Source: Monoplex corrugatus
Taxonomy: Eukaryota; Mollusca; Gastropoda; Littorinimorpha; Ranellidae
Assembly (NCBI GenBank): GCA_030674185.1
Contig: CM060312.1
Coordinates: forward strand, 55,195,405-55,259,404
Length of the DNA stretch: 64,000 bases
Reading direction: 5' to 3'
Made by a program: the position numbers and the translations under genes. Below the pieces are notes generated by a model. It searched no databases. It saw only the letters and a list, made by a program, of their open reading frames with translations, and was not told the origin of the DNA. Below are positions 34,031-45,989 of the stretch, in pieces. Each line of letters begins with the position of its first letter. The first letter of the stretch is position 1.

Positions 34031-34269
34031 CTTAGCACTGTCACGCTGTTTAAACTTACACTAGCACAATTTTTATTTTAATACCGATTATGTCAACGAC
34101 ACTGAACCTGCCCTTCAGCCTCTCTGTGTTTGTGTGCGTGCCTTTTGTCATTCTGTCTGTCTGTCTCTGTCTGTTCTTTCTTTTCTCTGTATTGATTTAT
34201 TGTTTCTCACTACTTGTACAAATCGATGCTACGATGTTAGACCGCAGAAGGTTTGTAAATTATATGTAC

Positions 34270-34870
34270 AGCCGTCAGTCAGTCAGTCTGTGCATCAATT
34301 TTTTTCAGTCAGCCTGTAAGTCAGCGTGTCAGTTTTTTTTTCTGTCAGTCAATCTGTCAGTGAGCCTGTCTATCAGTTTGTCAATCAATCAGTCATCCTG
34401 TCGGTCAGTCAGTCCGCCTGCCGGTCAAACAATGAATGAATGAATCAGTCAGTCAATCAGCCTGTCAACTTGTCAGTCAGCCAGTCAGTTAATCAGTCAA
34501 CCAGTCAGACAATAAGCCCGACAAGCAGTCAGTCAATCAGCCTGTCAGCCTGTCAATCAGCCTGACAATCGGCCTGTCAGTCAGTCAGCCAGTCAGCCAG
34601 CCAGCCAGCCAGCCATCTCGTGAGTCAATCAGTCAATCAGCCTGTCAGCCTGTCAATCAGTTAATCGGTCAACCAGTCAGACAATAAGCCCGACAAGCAG
34701 TCAGTCAATCAGCCTGTCAGCCTGTCAATCAGCCTGACAATCGGCCTGTCAGTCAGTCAGTCAGTCAGTCAGTCAGTCAGCCAGCCAGTCAGCCAACCAG
34801 CCAGCCAGCCAGCCAGCCATCTTGTGAGTCAGTCAGTCAGTCAGTCTGTCATTCAGTCTGTCATTCAGTC
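34270..34870. repeat. CAGT/CAGC tetranucleotide array with 172-bp higher-order copy
   Basis: Degenerate CAGT, CAAT, CAGC and CTGT tetranucleotides. A longer pattern starting ACAATAAGCCCGACAAGCAG occurs at 34509 and again at 34681, so a block of about 172 bp was duplicated within the array. It ends directly at the 5' border of LINE copy 2. Confidence 0.92.
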
Positions 34871-37408
34871 CCCTCACCCCATCACCTTCTCCTGTGTCTA
34901 TCGACCTCCACCTAGCTCTGCCAACAAACTCATCACATCCACGTTTCTCTCTGACTTTGACCAACTGCTTGACCACTACTGCCTCTTACCTGGAAATCTC
35001 ATCATTCTAGGTGACATCAATGTCCACTATGACAACACTCACCGTTATGACACAAGACATATCATCAACTCTCTGTCCAATCACAATATGACTCAACACA
35101 TTTCTGAACCAACCCATCAAAAAGGTCACATTCTTGACTGGATCATTTCTCGTGATCACCACAATTCAGCTACTGACAACTGCTTAGATCTTTCTACCCG
35201 TCTAACTTCAGCCCTTCCATCTGACCACCCTGCAATTCTCTGTTCTCTTGACATTTCTCCTCCTTCCCGTACCACGCGCACAGTGACTCGACGCAATCTC
35301 AAATCTATCGACCTCTCCACATTTTCATCTGATGCCTCCCGTCTCCTTTCTGAAAAGTCACATAACCTTGCCGATGAATTCTATACTACTCTCCACCATC
35401 TTCTGGACACTCATGCTCCAGCCACAACCTGTCTTTTACCTGACCGCCCCCCTACCCCCTGGCTCACTCATGAGATTGCCTGTGCAAAACGTGCCCGCCA
35501 CAGAGCAGAGCGCCGCTGGCGCAAATCCAAACTCACTGTACACAGGCAACTTTTCCAAGCCTCTAAAACAAAAGTATCCACCTTCATTGCATCTGCAAAA
35601 ACAAGCTATTTCCAAACCAAAATCCTGAATGCCTCTTCTTCAAAAGAACTCTTTACAACCATGAATCATCTCCTTGGCACACGAAAAGATTTACCTCTCC
35701 CAACAAAACATACAAATGAAGAACTCCCATCTGTATTCTCCAAGTATTTCACCACCAAAATACAAACTCTTCGTGACAGGCTTGACAGGACACCCTGTCA
35801 ACCATGCCCACCTGACCCTTCCTTCTCTGGCACACCTCTCACTACTTTTACCCCAGTCTCACAAGAAGAAATTTTCAACACAATCAGATCCATGTCGTTC
35901 AAAACCTGCGAACTGGATCCTCTTCCAGGTTCTCTCTACTCCGACTGTCTCCCTACTCTCCTCCCATTCATCACTGACATCATCAACACTTCTTTTCAAA
36001 CTGGAACTGTCCCAGATTCTTTCAAGTCTGCTATTGTTCACCCTCTCCTCAAGAAACACAATTTAGACCCAAATGAACTGAAAAATTACCGGCCTATCTC
36101 TAATCTCTCTTTCTTGTCAAAACTCCTTGAAAAGGTCGTCCTCAACCAGCTGAACTCTCACCTGTCTGCCAACAATCTCCTCAGTCCTTTCCAGTCAGCC
36201 TACCGCCAGTGCCATAGCACTGAAACTGCCCTACTACACATTCTCAACAATCTCCTCCTTGCAACTGATATTGGCAAAGTCTCTCTCCTCACACTCCTTG
36301 ATCTGACTGCAGCCTTTGATACCATTGATCATGGTATTCTCCTTTCTAGACTTCATCATACTTTTGGCATCTCTGACATTGCTCTGTCTTGGTTCACTTC
36401 ATACCTATCAAACAGAAAACAAACCGTTCTCATCAATGGCACTTACTCTCAACCTGCATACCTGACCTGTGGTGTTCCACAAGGATCTGTCCTTGGCCCT
36501 GTTCTTTTCACTCTTTATACCTCCCCCCTGTCCACCATCATCAACTCCCACTCTATAAAACACCACTTCTATGCTGATGACACCCAACTTCAAGACAGTG
36601 ACTCACCTGATAATATACAGCGCCTGTTGACTCGCACCACTGAGTGTTACTCGGACATTAAGAACTGGATGACACACAATAGACTTCAGCTTAATGACGA
36701 CAAGACAGAAGCTATCCTCATTGGCACCCGTCAGAAACTTTCCCAGCTGCCTCCTCTTTCTCTCCCATTATGTAACACATCAGTCCCAATTTCTGATTCA
36801 GCTAAAAACCTTGGTGTCTGCATTGACTCTACCCTGTCCATGAACAACTTTGTTTCTCAAACTGCCAGATCTTGCTACTATCATCTCCATCGTATAAGCC
36901 TGATCAGGAAGTATCTGTCGAAACAACTGCAAAACTCGTTCTCTCCTTCATAATGTCTCGCATTGACTAATGCAATTCACTCCTGTCTGGTCTTCCTGCC
37001 TCCACCATTCACATCCTACAGCGCATTCAAAACAATGCTGTACGCCTTGTACTCAAAAAGAAAAAAGCTGACAACATATCTCCTCTCCTGGCACAACTTC
37101 ACTGGCTCCCTGTATCAAAGCGCATACAGTACAAACTAGATACCATGTGCTACAAAAGCCTCAATAACGCAGCCCCCGATTACCTGTCAAGCCTACTTGA
37201 GATCTATGTTCCCTCACGTACCCTCCGCTCTGCCTCCGATCCTCTGACTTTTCGCTTTCCACGCACTAAGCTCAATACCTATGGTCCACGAGCCTTCTCT
37301 GTCTCTGGTCCACTTTCCTGGAACAAATTTCCTCTCTCAGTCCGTCAGCAACCTACTTTTGCCTCCTTCAAGTCCGCTCTCAAAACTCACCTTTTCTCCT
37401 CTGCATAA
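34871..37408 (+). pseudogene. CR1/L2-type EN/RT, frameshifted
   Basis: Same protein as 27182-29667. All RT motifs are present (NYRPIS, AFDTIDH, GVPQGS, YADD) in the frame that runs to 36953. A 4-bp loss relative to copy 1 near 36916 (GTATCTGTCG against GTATCTCTCTGTCG) shifts the frame. In the original frame a TAA replaces TAT near 36969. The last part continues open as 37145-37408 to the LKTHLFSSA end. Only scattered substitutions elsewhere, so inactivation is recent. Confidence 0.9.
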
Positions 37409-37566
37409 AATCCTAACCTCACTCAACCCCCCTCTGCAGCCTGTCTCCGCTCGGAGGGGAATCACTTTGTTTTAATATATAATTGTATATGATGTGCTCT
37501 CTGTGGTTTTCCATTGCTTTTATTCTTGCTTTTATTGCTTTTATTCTTTCTCCCCATTTGTGGCCA

Positions 37567-37625
<59 letters not shown>

Positions 37626-38049
37626 GCGTGTGTGTGCGTGCGTGCGTGCGTGCGTGCGTGTGTGTCTTTTCGGCGCTTGGATTTGATTTTGTCGAGATTT
37701 TGCGCTGTATAAATGTTGTAATTATTATGTATGCATGTGCGTACGTATGTATGTATGTATGTATGTATGTATGTATGTATGTATGTATGTATGTATGTAT
37801 GTATGTATGTATGTATGTATGTATGTATGTATGTATGTATGTATACGCTTAGATTTATGTATGTATGTATGTATGCATGTATACGCTCAGCTTAGATTTA
37901 TGTATGTAAGTATGTATGCATGTATGTATGCATGTATACGCTCATATGTATGTAGGTATGTATGCATGTATACGCTCAGCGCTTAGATTTGATTTTATCA
38001 AGATTTTGCGCTATATAAATAAAATATATTATTATTATTATTATTATTC
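34871..38049 (+). mobile_element. CR1/L2-type LINE, copy 2
   Basis: Near-identical to copy 1 in inverted orientation, extending about 55 bp further 5' (adds the TFSCVYRPPPS endonuclease segment). 3' UTR: GT run (37570-37620), hairpin end 37674-37712, a long GTAT run (37740-37840), repeated ACGCTTAGATT/GTAT pieces, then the final GCGCTTAGATTTGATTTTAT...GCGC and (ATT)n tail (38031-38048). No target duplication found. Confidence 0.92.
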
Positions 38050-38502
38050 TTCCTGCGAGTTCTCTCATTGTTGTCCTCACACTGATGCTTCGTTTCTCTG
38101 TAGTTTTTATGCGTTTTAAGTATAGGCCTATATTGTAATAAGCTCTACTAGCTCTCTTTGTGTCTCTGTCTCTCAGTGAGTCTTTGTGTGTATCTGTCTG
38201 TCTGCCTCCGTCTCTTCCTGTCTCTGTCTGTCTGTCGGTCTCTCCCTGTCTCTGGCTTTCTGTCGCCGTCTCTGTCTGTCTGTCTGTCTATGTCTGTCTC
38301 TTTCTCTCTCTTTCTCTCCCCCTCTCTCTCTCCCTCTCTCTCAGTTAAAAGTAATCATTCACTCAACCTCTGCTTTCATTCTCTCTAGCTTTCCCTCCTT
38401 CCCCCGCTCCTTTTCTTTCCACGTTTTCTGTTGCTGTTGGTCTACCTGTCTGTCGCTACATCGTTTGGTGGTAGAGTCACGCCTTTGGAATACAACCAAC
38501 AG

Positions 38503-38584
<82 letters not shown>

Positions 38585-39150
38585 ACGAGCGCGTGTTTGT
38601 TTGTTTGTTGGGGACTGATTTTGGGACTTGGAACTGTGCGAGATTTAAGCACTGTATAACAGACTCCTTTAGAGATGTTCCTTCACATGTAATGTTCAAG
38701 TTTTAACAATTGATCAGTAGATTTCATCTGAACGAATATAATCATACCTACGGGGATGATTTGGAAATACGTTTTACACATGAATGGCGAATCATTATCA
38801 TGTCCCTTGGTTTTAGCTTTTTCTTAAATTAGGCTTGAAGGTGTTTTTAACGTAGCGTTAGCCCCGACATGACCTAAGTGATTGGCTGAGCTTACAGCAA
38901 CAGAAGACAACACGAACATGGGAAGGCGAGGGGGTCAGGGGGCAGGGTGGGTTGACATAATGACAGTATGTTGACAAAGTAAATGATCGTCCATCTCAGT
39001 CAAAACTTTCCCACCTCACTGTCTGTCAGTACTTTGACAGCGTTAAATGTAAAATATAATATATGTATGTGTTTTAAACGAGTTGACAGACTGACAGTGT
39101 TGAGCAGGTTGATATTGATGACGTATAAAAGATTGTCCATCTCTGTCAGT
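38050..39150. repeat. TCTG and GT microsatellites with single-copy gap
   Basis: TCTG/TCTC run (38155-38342) and about 39 GT units (38505-38583). 38600-39150 shows no supported gene. Confidence 0.9.
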
Positions 39151-39780
39151 ATGTCTCCGTGTCTCTCTCTCTCTCTTGCATGCGCTCTCTCTGTCTCTTG
39201 TGCTCTCTCTTTCTCTCTCTCTGCCTCTGTCTGTCTCTGTATCTTGTCTCTCTCTGTCTCTCTCTCTCTCTCTGTCTCTCTCATCACACACAACCACACA
39301 CATGTCGCCCACTCGCTTTCTCTCTGTCTCACTCTCACTCTTTCTTGCTTTATATCCCCACCCATCACCCCCTTCCCCCAGCTACCATGTGCTCCTCGTC
39401 TTCCTCGAACTCTGTCGCCGGCTCTGTCACTTTGACAGTGTCAGCGACATACAAACGCCGAAATCCATCAGTTTTTGTTCATTGGCCTGTTTTTGTTTTT
39501 TGTTTTAATACAGACAAAAATAGGGCTATATCTATAGCAACTCTGTCTTTCTGTCTCTCCTCTTCGAGTCTCAGTGTAGTCTCTGCGAGTCTGTCTGTTT
39601 GTCTGTCTGTCTTCTGTCTTTCTGTATGTATGTTTCTCTCTCTCTCTTTCTCTCTCTCTCTTCTCTTTCTCTGTGTCTGTCTCTGTGTCTCTGTATCTCT
39701 GTCTCTCTGTCTCTCTCTCTCCCCTCCTCTCTCCCTCTCTCTCTCTCTCGCTCTCGCTGTGTCTATGGCTCTCTTTAGCT
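39151..39780. repeat. TCTC/TCTG pyrimidine-rich tracts
   Basis: 39153-39290 and 39540-39775 are CT/TCTG repeats; the middle (39300-39540) is ordinary. Long open frames here are Leu/Ser artefacts. Confidence 0.92.
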
Positions 39781-40490
39781 TTAGCTCTCTCTGCCTCCGG
39801 TTCTCCCCTTCATCTCCATTCCTCGGGGGGAGGAGGGTGGTGTCTTCGTGCGTGTTTTATGTATATAAAGTCTAAAATCACCACATTTTGAGGAAGACGT
39901 ATAAAGCGCACTTTCTCAGGATCTTTTACAGTAGGTAGAAAAGGTTTTGTTAGAAATGACTTCACCATCTTGGTGTTTTTTTCCCCCCTCTTCCACCTCC
40001 TCCTTTTTTCACTCAGTCGCTGTGCTAATGTCAACGCCGTTCAAACTGTACTAAAAAACTAAAACTTCCTTGGTTCAAAGTGGAGCGGGCACAGGTTTGC
40101 ATTTAGGGGTTGTGTAAACGACAGTTGTGTCAACCTGTGTGTCAGACCCCCACTATTTCATGACAGCCCTCATAAACAAGCCACTACAACTGCCTAGCGC
40201 ACGAGATGGGCGCGCGACGAGGACAGTGGGACTAGTGGTGTATAGTTGGTTACTTTTGTACAGATGTACACAGTATTGTGATACTGCCTTCCTGAATTGT
40301 GTTACCCGTTTGTGGTAATGTCATAAAATCACACTTAAGTTTTGGCATGATCATTGAGATTTTATGAAATGAACATGTATTTGTTCGTTTCGTTTGCTGT
40401 GTTTAGATTTTCTCGGAAGATGTTCCAACTGCTTAAGAAAGCAGTATTGTATTCTACCATGGATGCTTAGTCAAATTGTTGAACATGCGC
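39781..40490. other. Non-coding, no recognised gene
   Basis: Single-copy-looking. A 63-codon frame at 40127-40318 has no recognisable motif. Confidence 0.5.
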
Positions 40491-41610
40491 GTGAACACAA
40501 GCGCGCACACACACACGTGCACGCGTGCGCGCGCGCACACAAATACACACACACACAAACAAACAGAAACACACACACACAGACATACACACGCACCTGC
40601 GCGCAGGCACGCACACATACATACATACACACACTCACACACACACACACACACATACACACACACTCCACCAGGAAGAACCAAGGAGATAAAGCGAACA
40701 AGCAAACAGGATTGTCAGGTCAAAGTAGCAGTGTTTTATGGCGTCTTTTACACTCCCACATCGCTCTGTCTCTCTACTGTCTGTCTCGGTCCTGTGTGGT
40801 GTGTGTGTGTGGTGTGCGCGCGCGCGTGCGAGTGTACGTGTGTGTGTGTGCATGCGTGCGCGCGCGCGCGCGCGCGTGTGTGTATATGTGTATGTATGTG
40901 TTATTACACATATTTTTTTTGGCATCATGTTTTCTGTTTTCTTAAAACCAGTAGATTCTATATCAGCAACAGTAGAACATAATAAATGAAGTGGCATGTG
41001 TGTTGATATCGGTACCATTGACAGAAAAATGTTTCAGTTCATTCTGTCATTGTCTGTCTTTTTATTCTTTACCCCGATACGTTTTTTCCTTCCTGTCTTT
41101 TGACTCCCTCCTTCCTCTTCTCCTCTTCTCCTATACTTGTACACCTTTTTTTCCTTCACATATCCACCCCTGTCTACCCTCAAATCTTCCGACCCCCTCT
41201 TTTTCCCTGTACACCCACGCTCTGAAAAGTGCTGTCACCAACAGACAAGATGGGATACATCGAAGAGCCGAGTGTCACCAGATTACAGTTGTGTCTTACA
41301 CAAACACACGCACACACATCTACACACACACACACACACACACGCAGTGCGCGCGCATGCGCATACACACACACACACACACGCAGTGCGCGCGCGTGCC
41401 CCCCCCCACACTCTCTCTCTCTGCCGCTCTGTCCACACCCCACAACACACACACACAATTACACACACATATACACACACACACAATACACACACACTAT
41501 ACACACACACACTCTCTCTCTCCTCACACACACACATACACACACACTTATACACACAATATACGTATACACATACACACAGAGACACAGACACACACAC
41601 ACAATTACAC

Positions 41611-41651
<41 letters not shown>

Positions 41652-41783
41652 CACACACACATACACACAACAAACACACACGATTACACACACACACAAT
41701 TACACACACCAACAACACACAACAACACACACACACACATTCACACACACATACACACACACACACACAAACACGACACACAC

Positions 41784-41817
<34 letters not shown>

Positions 41818-41824
41818 ACCACCA

Positions 41825-41864
<40 letters not shown>

Positions 41865-41865
41865 C
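40491..41865. repeat. Large CA/GT microsatellite cluster
   Basis: CA/CG (40497-40672), GT/CG (40797-40890) and a long compound CA tract with CACT, CAACA, ATTACA and CCA interruptions (41290-41862). The gap 40900-41285 has no gene. Six-frame His/Thr or Cys/Val frames up to 343 codons are artefacts. Confidence 0.96.
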
Positions 41866-42083
41866 TTATCCGCGGACCGAATATGACACTCGCTTACGCT
41901 GGGGTTTGCACAGGTATGTTGTATGTTACCTCGCAACCTTTCTGCCCCTAGTTCGAGTGGTTGCATATTTTATCCTTCTTTTTGTCTGTGGTTGCATATT
42001 TCATCATTACCTGTGTGGTTAGTGCTAGTGATCTGCCGCCCGCTCGGATTCTCCAGAGACTCGCGCGTGCATGCGTGCGTGCT

Positions 42084-42084
42084 C

Positions 42085-42176
<92 letters not shown>
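42084..42176. repeat. (GT)n microsatellite, about 46 units
   Basis: Uninterrupted GT run. Confidence 0.98.
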
Positions 42177-42178
<2 letters not shown>

Positions 42179-42269
42179 TTTCTATGAATGTATCTATGAA
42201 AGAATGTCGGTCTATATGTTTTTGTGTATGGTCTGTGTTTATAGTTTGCTAGTTTGGTAAATAGGTAGG

Positions 42270-42347
42270 CAGGTAAGTACGTATGTGTATGTGTATGTAT
42301 GTATGGTGTATGTATGTTTGTATAATACATACATGTACATAATTATG

Positions 42348-42381
<34 letters not shown>

Positions 42382-42560
42382 GTGTATATACACATGTATA
42401 CATATATATATAAACAGATAGATAGGTAGGTAGGTAGGTACATAGATAGATAGATATAACTATAGATATAGATAGATATAACTATAGATAGATAGGTAGA
42501 TAGATAGATAGATATAACTATAGGATAATTAGGTAGATAGATAGATAGATAAAATATGCC
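42270..42560. repeat. GTAT, TA/GT and GATA microsatellites
   Basis: GTAT (42280-42320), TA and GT (42355-42395), then a GATA/GGTA series with a recurring AACTATAGATA insert (42415-42560). Confidence 0.94.
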
Positions 42561-42786
42561 TTCCTGTCATATGTGTGAGTGCGTATGTATGCTTGTTTAT
42601 CTATATGTAACATATGTACATTTTTGCGCGCTTGCAATATTTTAATGAGTAATTTAGAAGAATAAGATAACTGTCTGTTTAAAGGGACAACCCCGCTGAC
42701 ATTGGATTTGTATGCAGACAGCTGGATGGGCATATGCATGATGGTTGCCAAATTAAAGTGTTGGCGCTTGTGGGAGCTTGTCACGG
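42561..42786. other. Short non-coding gap
   Basis: No feature recognised. Confidence 0.5.
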
Positions 42787-42846
42787 TGTATGTGTGTGTG
42801 TGCGCGCGCGCGTGCGTGTATGTGCATACGTGCGTACGTGTATATA

Positions 42847-42912
<66 letters not shown>
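42787..42912. repeat. GT/CG then GA microsatellite
   Basis: Compound run ending in about 17 GA units. Confidence 0.96.
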
Positions 42913-42916
<4 letters not shown>

Positions 42917-43156
42917 AAGCTGACAGCTAGAAGATTTAGATTTGCAAACCGACAGACAGATGCACCATTGTCAAATTATGCTTTTGTAATCATTCATAAC
43001 TTTCTTCTAGGACATTAGATTGCTACCGGGCACGCCCATGTGTCTTATATTGCCGTAACTTGGGTACTTACGGCAAATAAACGTGTGCCGAATTCTTCCG
43101 CCCATTATTTTTCATGCTTCATCCAGACACATACAAAAAAACAAAAACAAAAAAAC

Positions 43157-43380
<224 letters not shown>

Positions 43381-43639
43381 GTCTCCACACTGCATATCGT
43401 TGATATTTCATTTTCATGTTGTTCGGTCATGTGCTCATTATATGCAAATCATACACAGGCCACAGATCGACCATCCAAATGCAACAAAGAAAGAACTAAA
43501 CGCAGCAAACAGAGAAACAAACGTGTCATTTACACATAAAGTATCACGTATTTTGTACGAGTATATATGATCTTGTTTAGAAATGATCATAGGTCTACCA
43601 GTGAGACGATCGTTGTTGACGAAACAATTAATGAAATGC

Positions 43640-44335
43640 AAACAAGGTTCTTAATAACGTGCGTTGTATGCAGTCCAGTCACATAATAATAATTTTTAAC
43701 ATGCAATATTCGTATTAACTGCAGTTATGCAGTCTAGGTAGTCACGTAATCATAGTTTGTAAAATAACTTTAATTACATGCAAGTCTAGTATATGATAAT
43801 GATTTCTAAAATAGTGTTCCTATTTGCTTGCATTATGCAGTCTAGTCATACAATCATAATTTCTGAAATACAATGCTTGTATGAACTTGCATTGTATGCA
43901 GTCTATCCATATAATCATAATTTATAAAATACCGCATTCGTGTCAGCTTGCGTTATATGCACTAGTCATGTAATCATAGTTTCTAAAGTACATTGCTCGC
44001 ATCAAGTTGTTTTGTAATTATGCAGTCTAGATCATAATTTTATCATGAGTTCTAAAATACAGTGCTTGTATTCTAAGATATAGTGCTCGTATTAACTTGC
44101 ACTGTGTGCAATGTAGTCGTATAATAATTACAATTTCTGAAATAAAGTATAATTTCTAAAATTAAAAAAAAAGTTCGAATTAGATCCGATTACATACAAT
44201 TTGGTCCTGTAATTTCTAATATGCAAACAGTCGTATAAAACGTGTATTCAGTCTGGTGACATAATTTCTGAAATACAAGCGAGGTTTAAACAAACTCGCA
44301 CTATCATGCAGTTTAGCCGTACAAAGAACAGTTTG
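43640..44335. repeat. Degenerate ~60-bp tandem repeat
   Basis: TATGCAGTCTAGTCATA and ATCATAATTTCTAAAATACA alternate. The CAGTCT motif recurs at about 43671, 43730, 43783, 43838, 43899, 43960 and 44023. About ten units, strongly diverged. Confidence 0.85.
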
Positions 44336-44944
44336 CTACATAAAGCGACATTCGTGACCAACTAATCCACATCGGAAGCAACGGATCAACGAGAACAAGA
44401 GATACCGATGAACGTAAACCACGAAGTACAATATTTTTTCTTTGTTTAATACAGATATCGAATGGCAGCGGTCATAGAAAGTTGACCTGTCGGATATCGG
44501 AGAGTACCGCAGGTGCTGCTGGTCTTGGGGTTGGGTGTTACCTTGATGGATCCAGGTACAACAGGATAAGAGGATTGGGTTGAAGGTATCTGTTGAGGGG
44601 ATTAGTGCAGACGGTATCCCAGTCTTTGTTTAAAAGCGGCGGGGTCAGTGGCACGCTGTGCTTAGGAGAGCGGCTGGTTGAGCCTGGTTATGGAAAACCA
44701 CATGAAAGATTTGGAAGGGTTCGAATTACCCATTACCGCCTTGTGTGTGTGCGCTCGCGCTCTCAAAGGTAAAGATCTAGAGACAGGTGTGTGGGAGATA
44801 GAAACTGAGAATGTCTGCCGCCAGATTACGTCAGAAAGAGATGTTGCGCGCTTTATAGTATTACATTCTCACACTACTTTTATTGCAGGCGCCATGAACA
44901 TCAACTCTTCTTTCTGTCTCGTTCTCTCACGCAAGGACATACAA
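44336..44944. other. Non-coding, no recognised gene
   Basis: Moderately GC-richer than the flanks. The plus-strand frame from 44678 is 90 ordinary codons before it enters CA repeats; no recognisable domain. Confidence 0.5.
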
Positions 44945-45070
44945 TGTCACACCCGCTTACGTACACATGCACGCACGAACTCACGCGCACACAAACACAC
45001 ATGCACACGCACACGCATGCAGGCGTGCGTGCACACACACACCCATATCCACACACACACACACACACAC

Positions 45071-45133
<63 letters not shown>
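44945..45133. repeat. CA microsatellite
   Basis: Compound CA/CG/CATG run ending in about 27 CA units. Confidence 0.96.
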
Positions 45134-45136
<3 letters not shown>

Positions 45137-45207
45137 CGCTGGCGCGCATGGTAGACTGTAACTTACAGTCACGTACGAGTAGGCAACCCAGAACCCAGAA
45201 GCTGACA

Positions 45208-45442
45208 GACGAAGATAACGACAGAGGAAGATAACGACAGAGGAAGATAACGACAGAGGAAGATAACGACAGACGAAGATAACGACAGAGGAAGATAACG
45301 ACAGAGGAAGATAACGACAGACGAAGATAACGACAGAGGAAGATAACGACAGAGGAAGATAACGACAGACGAAGATAACGACAGAGGAAGATAACGACAG
45401 AGGAAGATAACGACAGACGAAGATAACGACAGAGGAAGATAA
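45208..45442. repeat. 16-bp tandem repeat with 48-bp higher order
   Basis: Fifteen units of GAAGATAACGACAGAG, with a G or C before GAAG. The C variant returns every third unit over most of the array, giving a 48-bp super-period. Because 48 is a multiple of three, all frames without a stop stay open. Confidence 0.95.
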
Positions 45443-45449
45443 TGACGAT

Positions 45450-45844
45450 AACGAACCAACCTGTAATTTCTTTATAACATGGCTCAGAGTCCACGACGGA
45501 AATAACTTCTTACAAGCGTGCAAATCCGATATCAGCTTAACGATCAAGACCCTAGGAAGTAAATCATTTCCGGACGATGCCGCGTGTTCGAATTGGTGGT
45601 AGATAAATGTCCTATGCCCAGGCCAGACAGGACCGCATTCTTCTGACCATGTTCTGTAGTTCTGCCCACTGTTCGGATATGAAAGAATTGAGCAATAGAC
45701 TCTGGAAACACAGCTTTCTGGAGCAAAACAGAGGGCTTTTGGAAAACCAAATTCTTCAATCCAGGCCATCCGACCGGCCATTTTAACGTAAAAGAATTTC
45801 GATGGGCTTATTAATATCACTTGTAAGCCATCGACCATGGACAA
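45450..45844 (-). CDS. Unrecognised ORF upstream of the 16-bp array
   Basis: About 130 ordinary codons (from a Met at 45844; an alternative Met with an AAAATGG context lies at the MAGRMAW segment) before the frame runs into the 16-bp array and CA repeat. Includes WSEECGPVWPGHRTFIYHQF. A CAG/GTTGGT donor-like site lies at the array edge, so a spliced exon is possible. No family recognised; it may be chance. Confidence 0.15.
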
Positions 45845-45989
45845 CGTTCGTAAAGTATTTTTTCATGGCTTGGTGGCGCTGATAATTATTCTGATATAAT
45901 AAAATTATGTCTGTGGAAGCGTTGATATCACTAGATTTTTTATGTAGTCTCCTCATTATTATATTTTTATTACATTGTAATCATTTTAC

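Noticed and set aside
41137..42022. His/Thr-rich frames of 240-343 codons
   Set aside because: Translations of CA microsatellite; overlapping frames on both strands.
44981..45844. A single 287-codon minus-strand protein
   Set aside because: More than half is the 16-bp array and CA repeat; only the first ~130 codons are ordinary, and those are listed as a low-confidence ORF.
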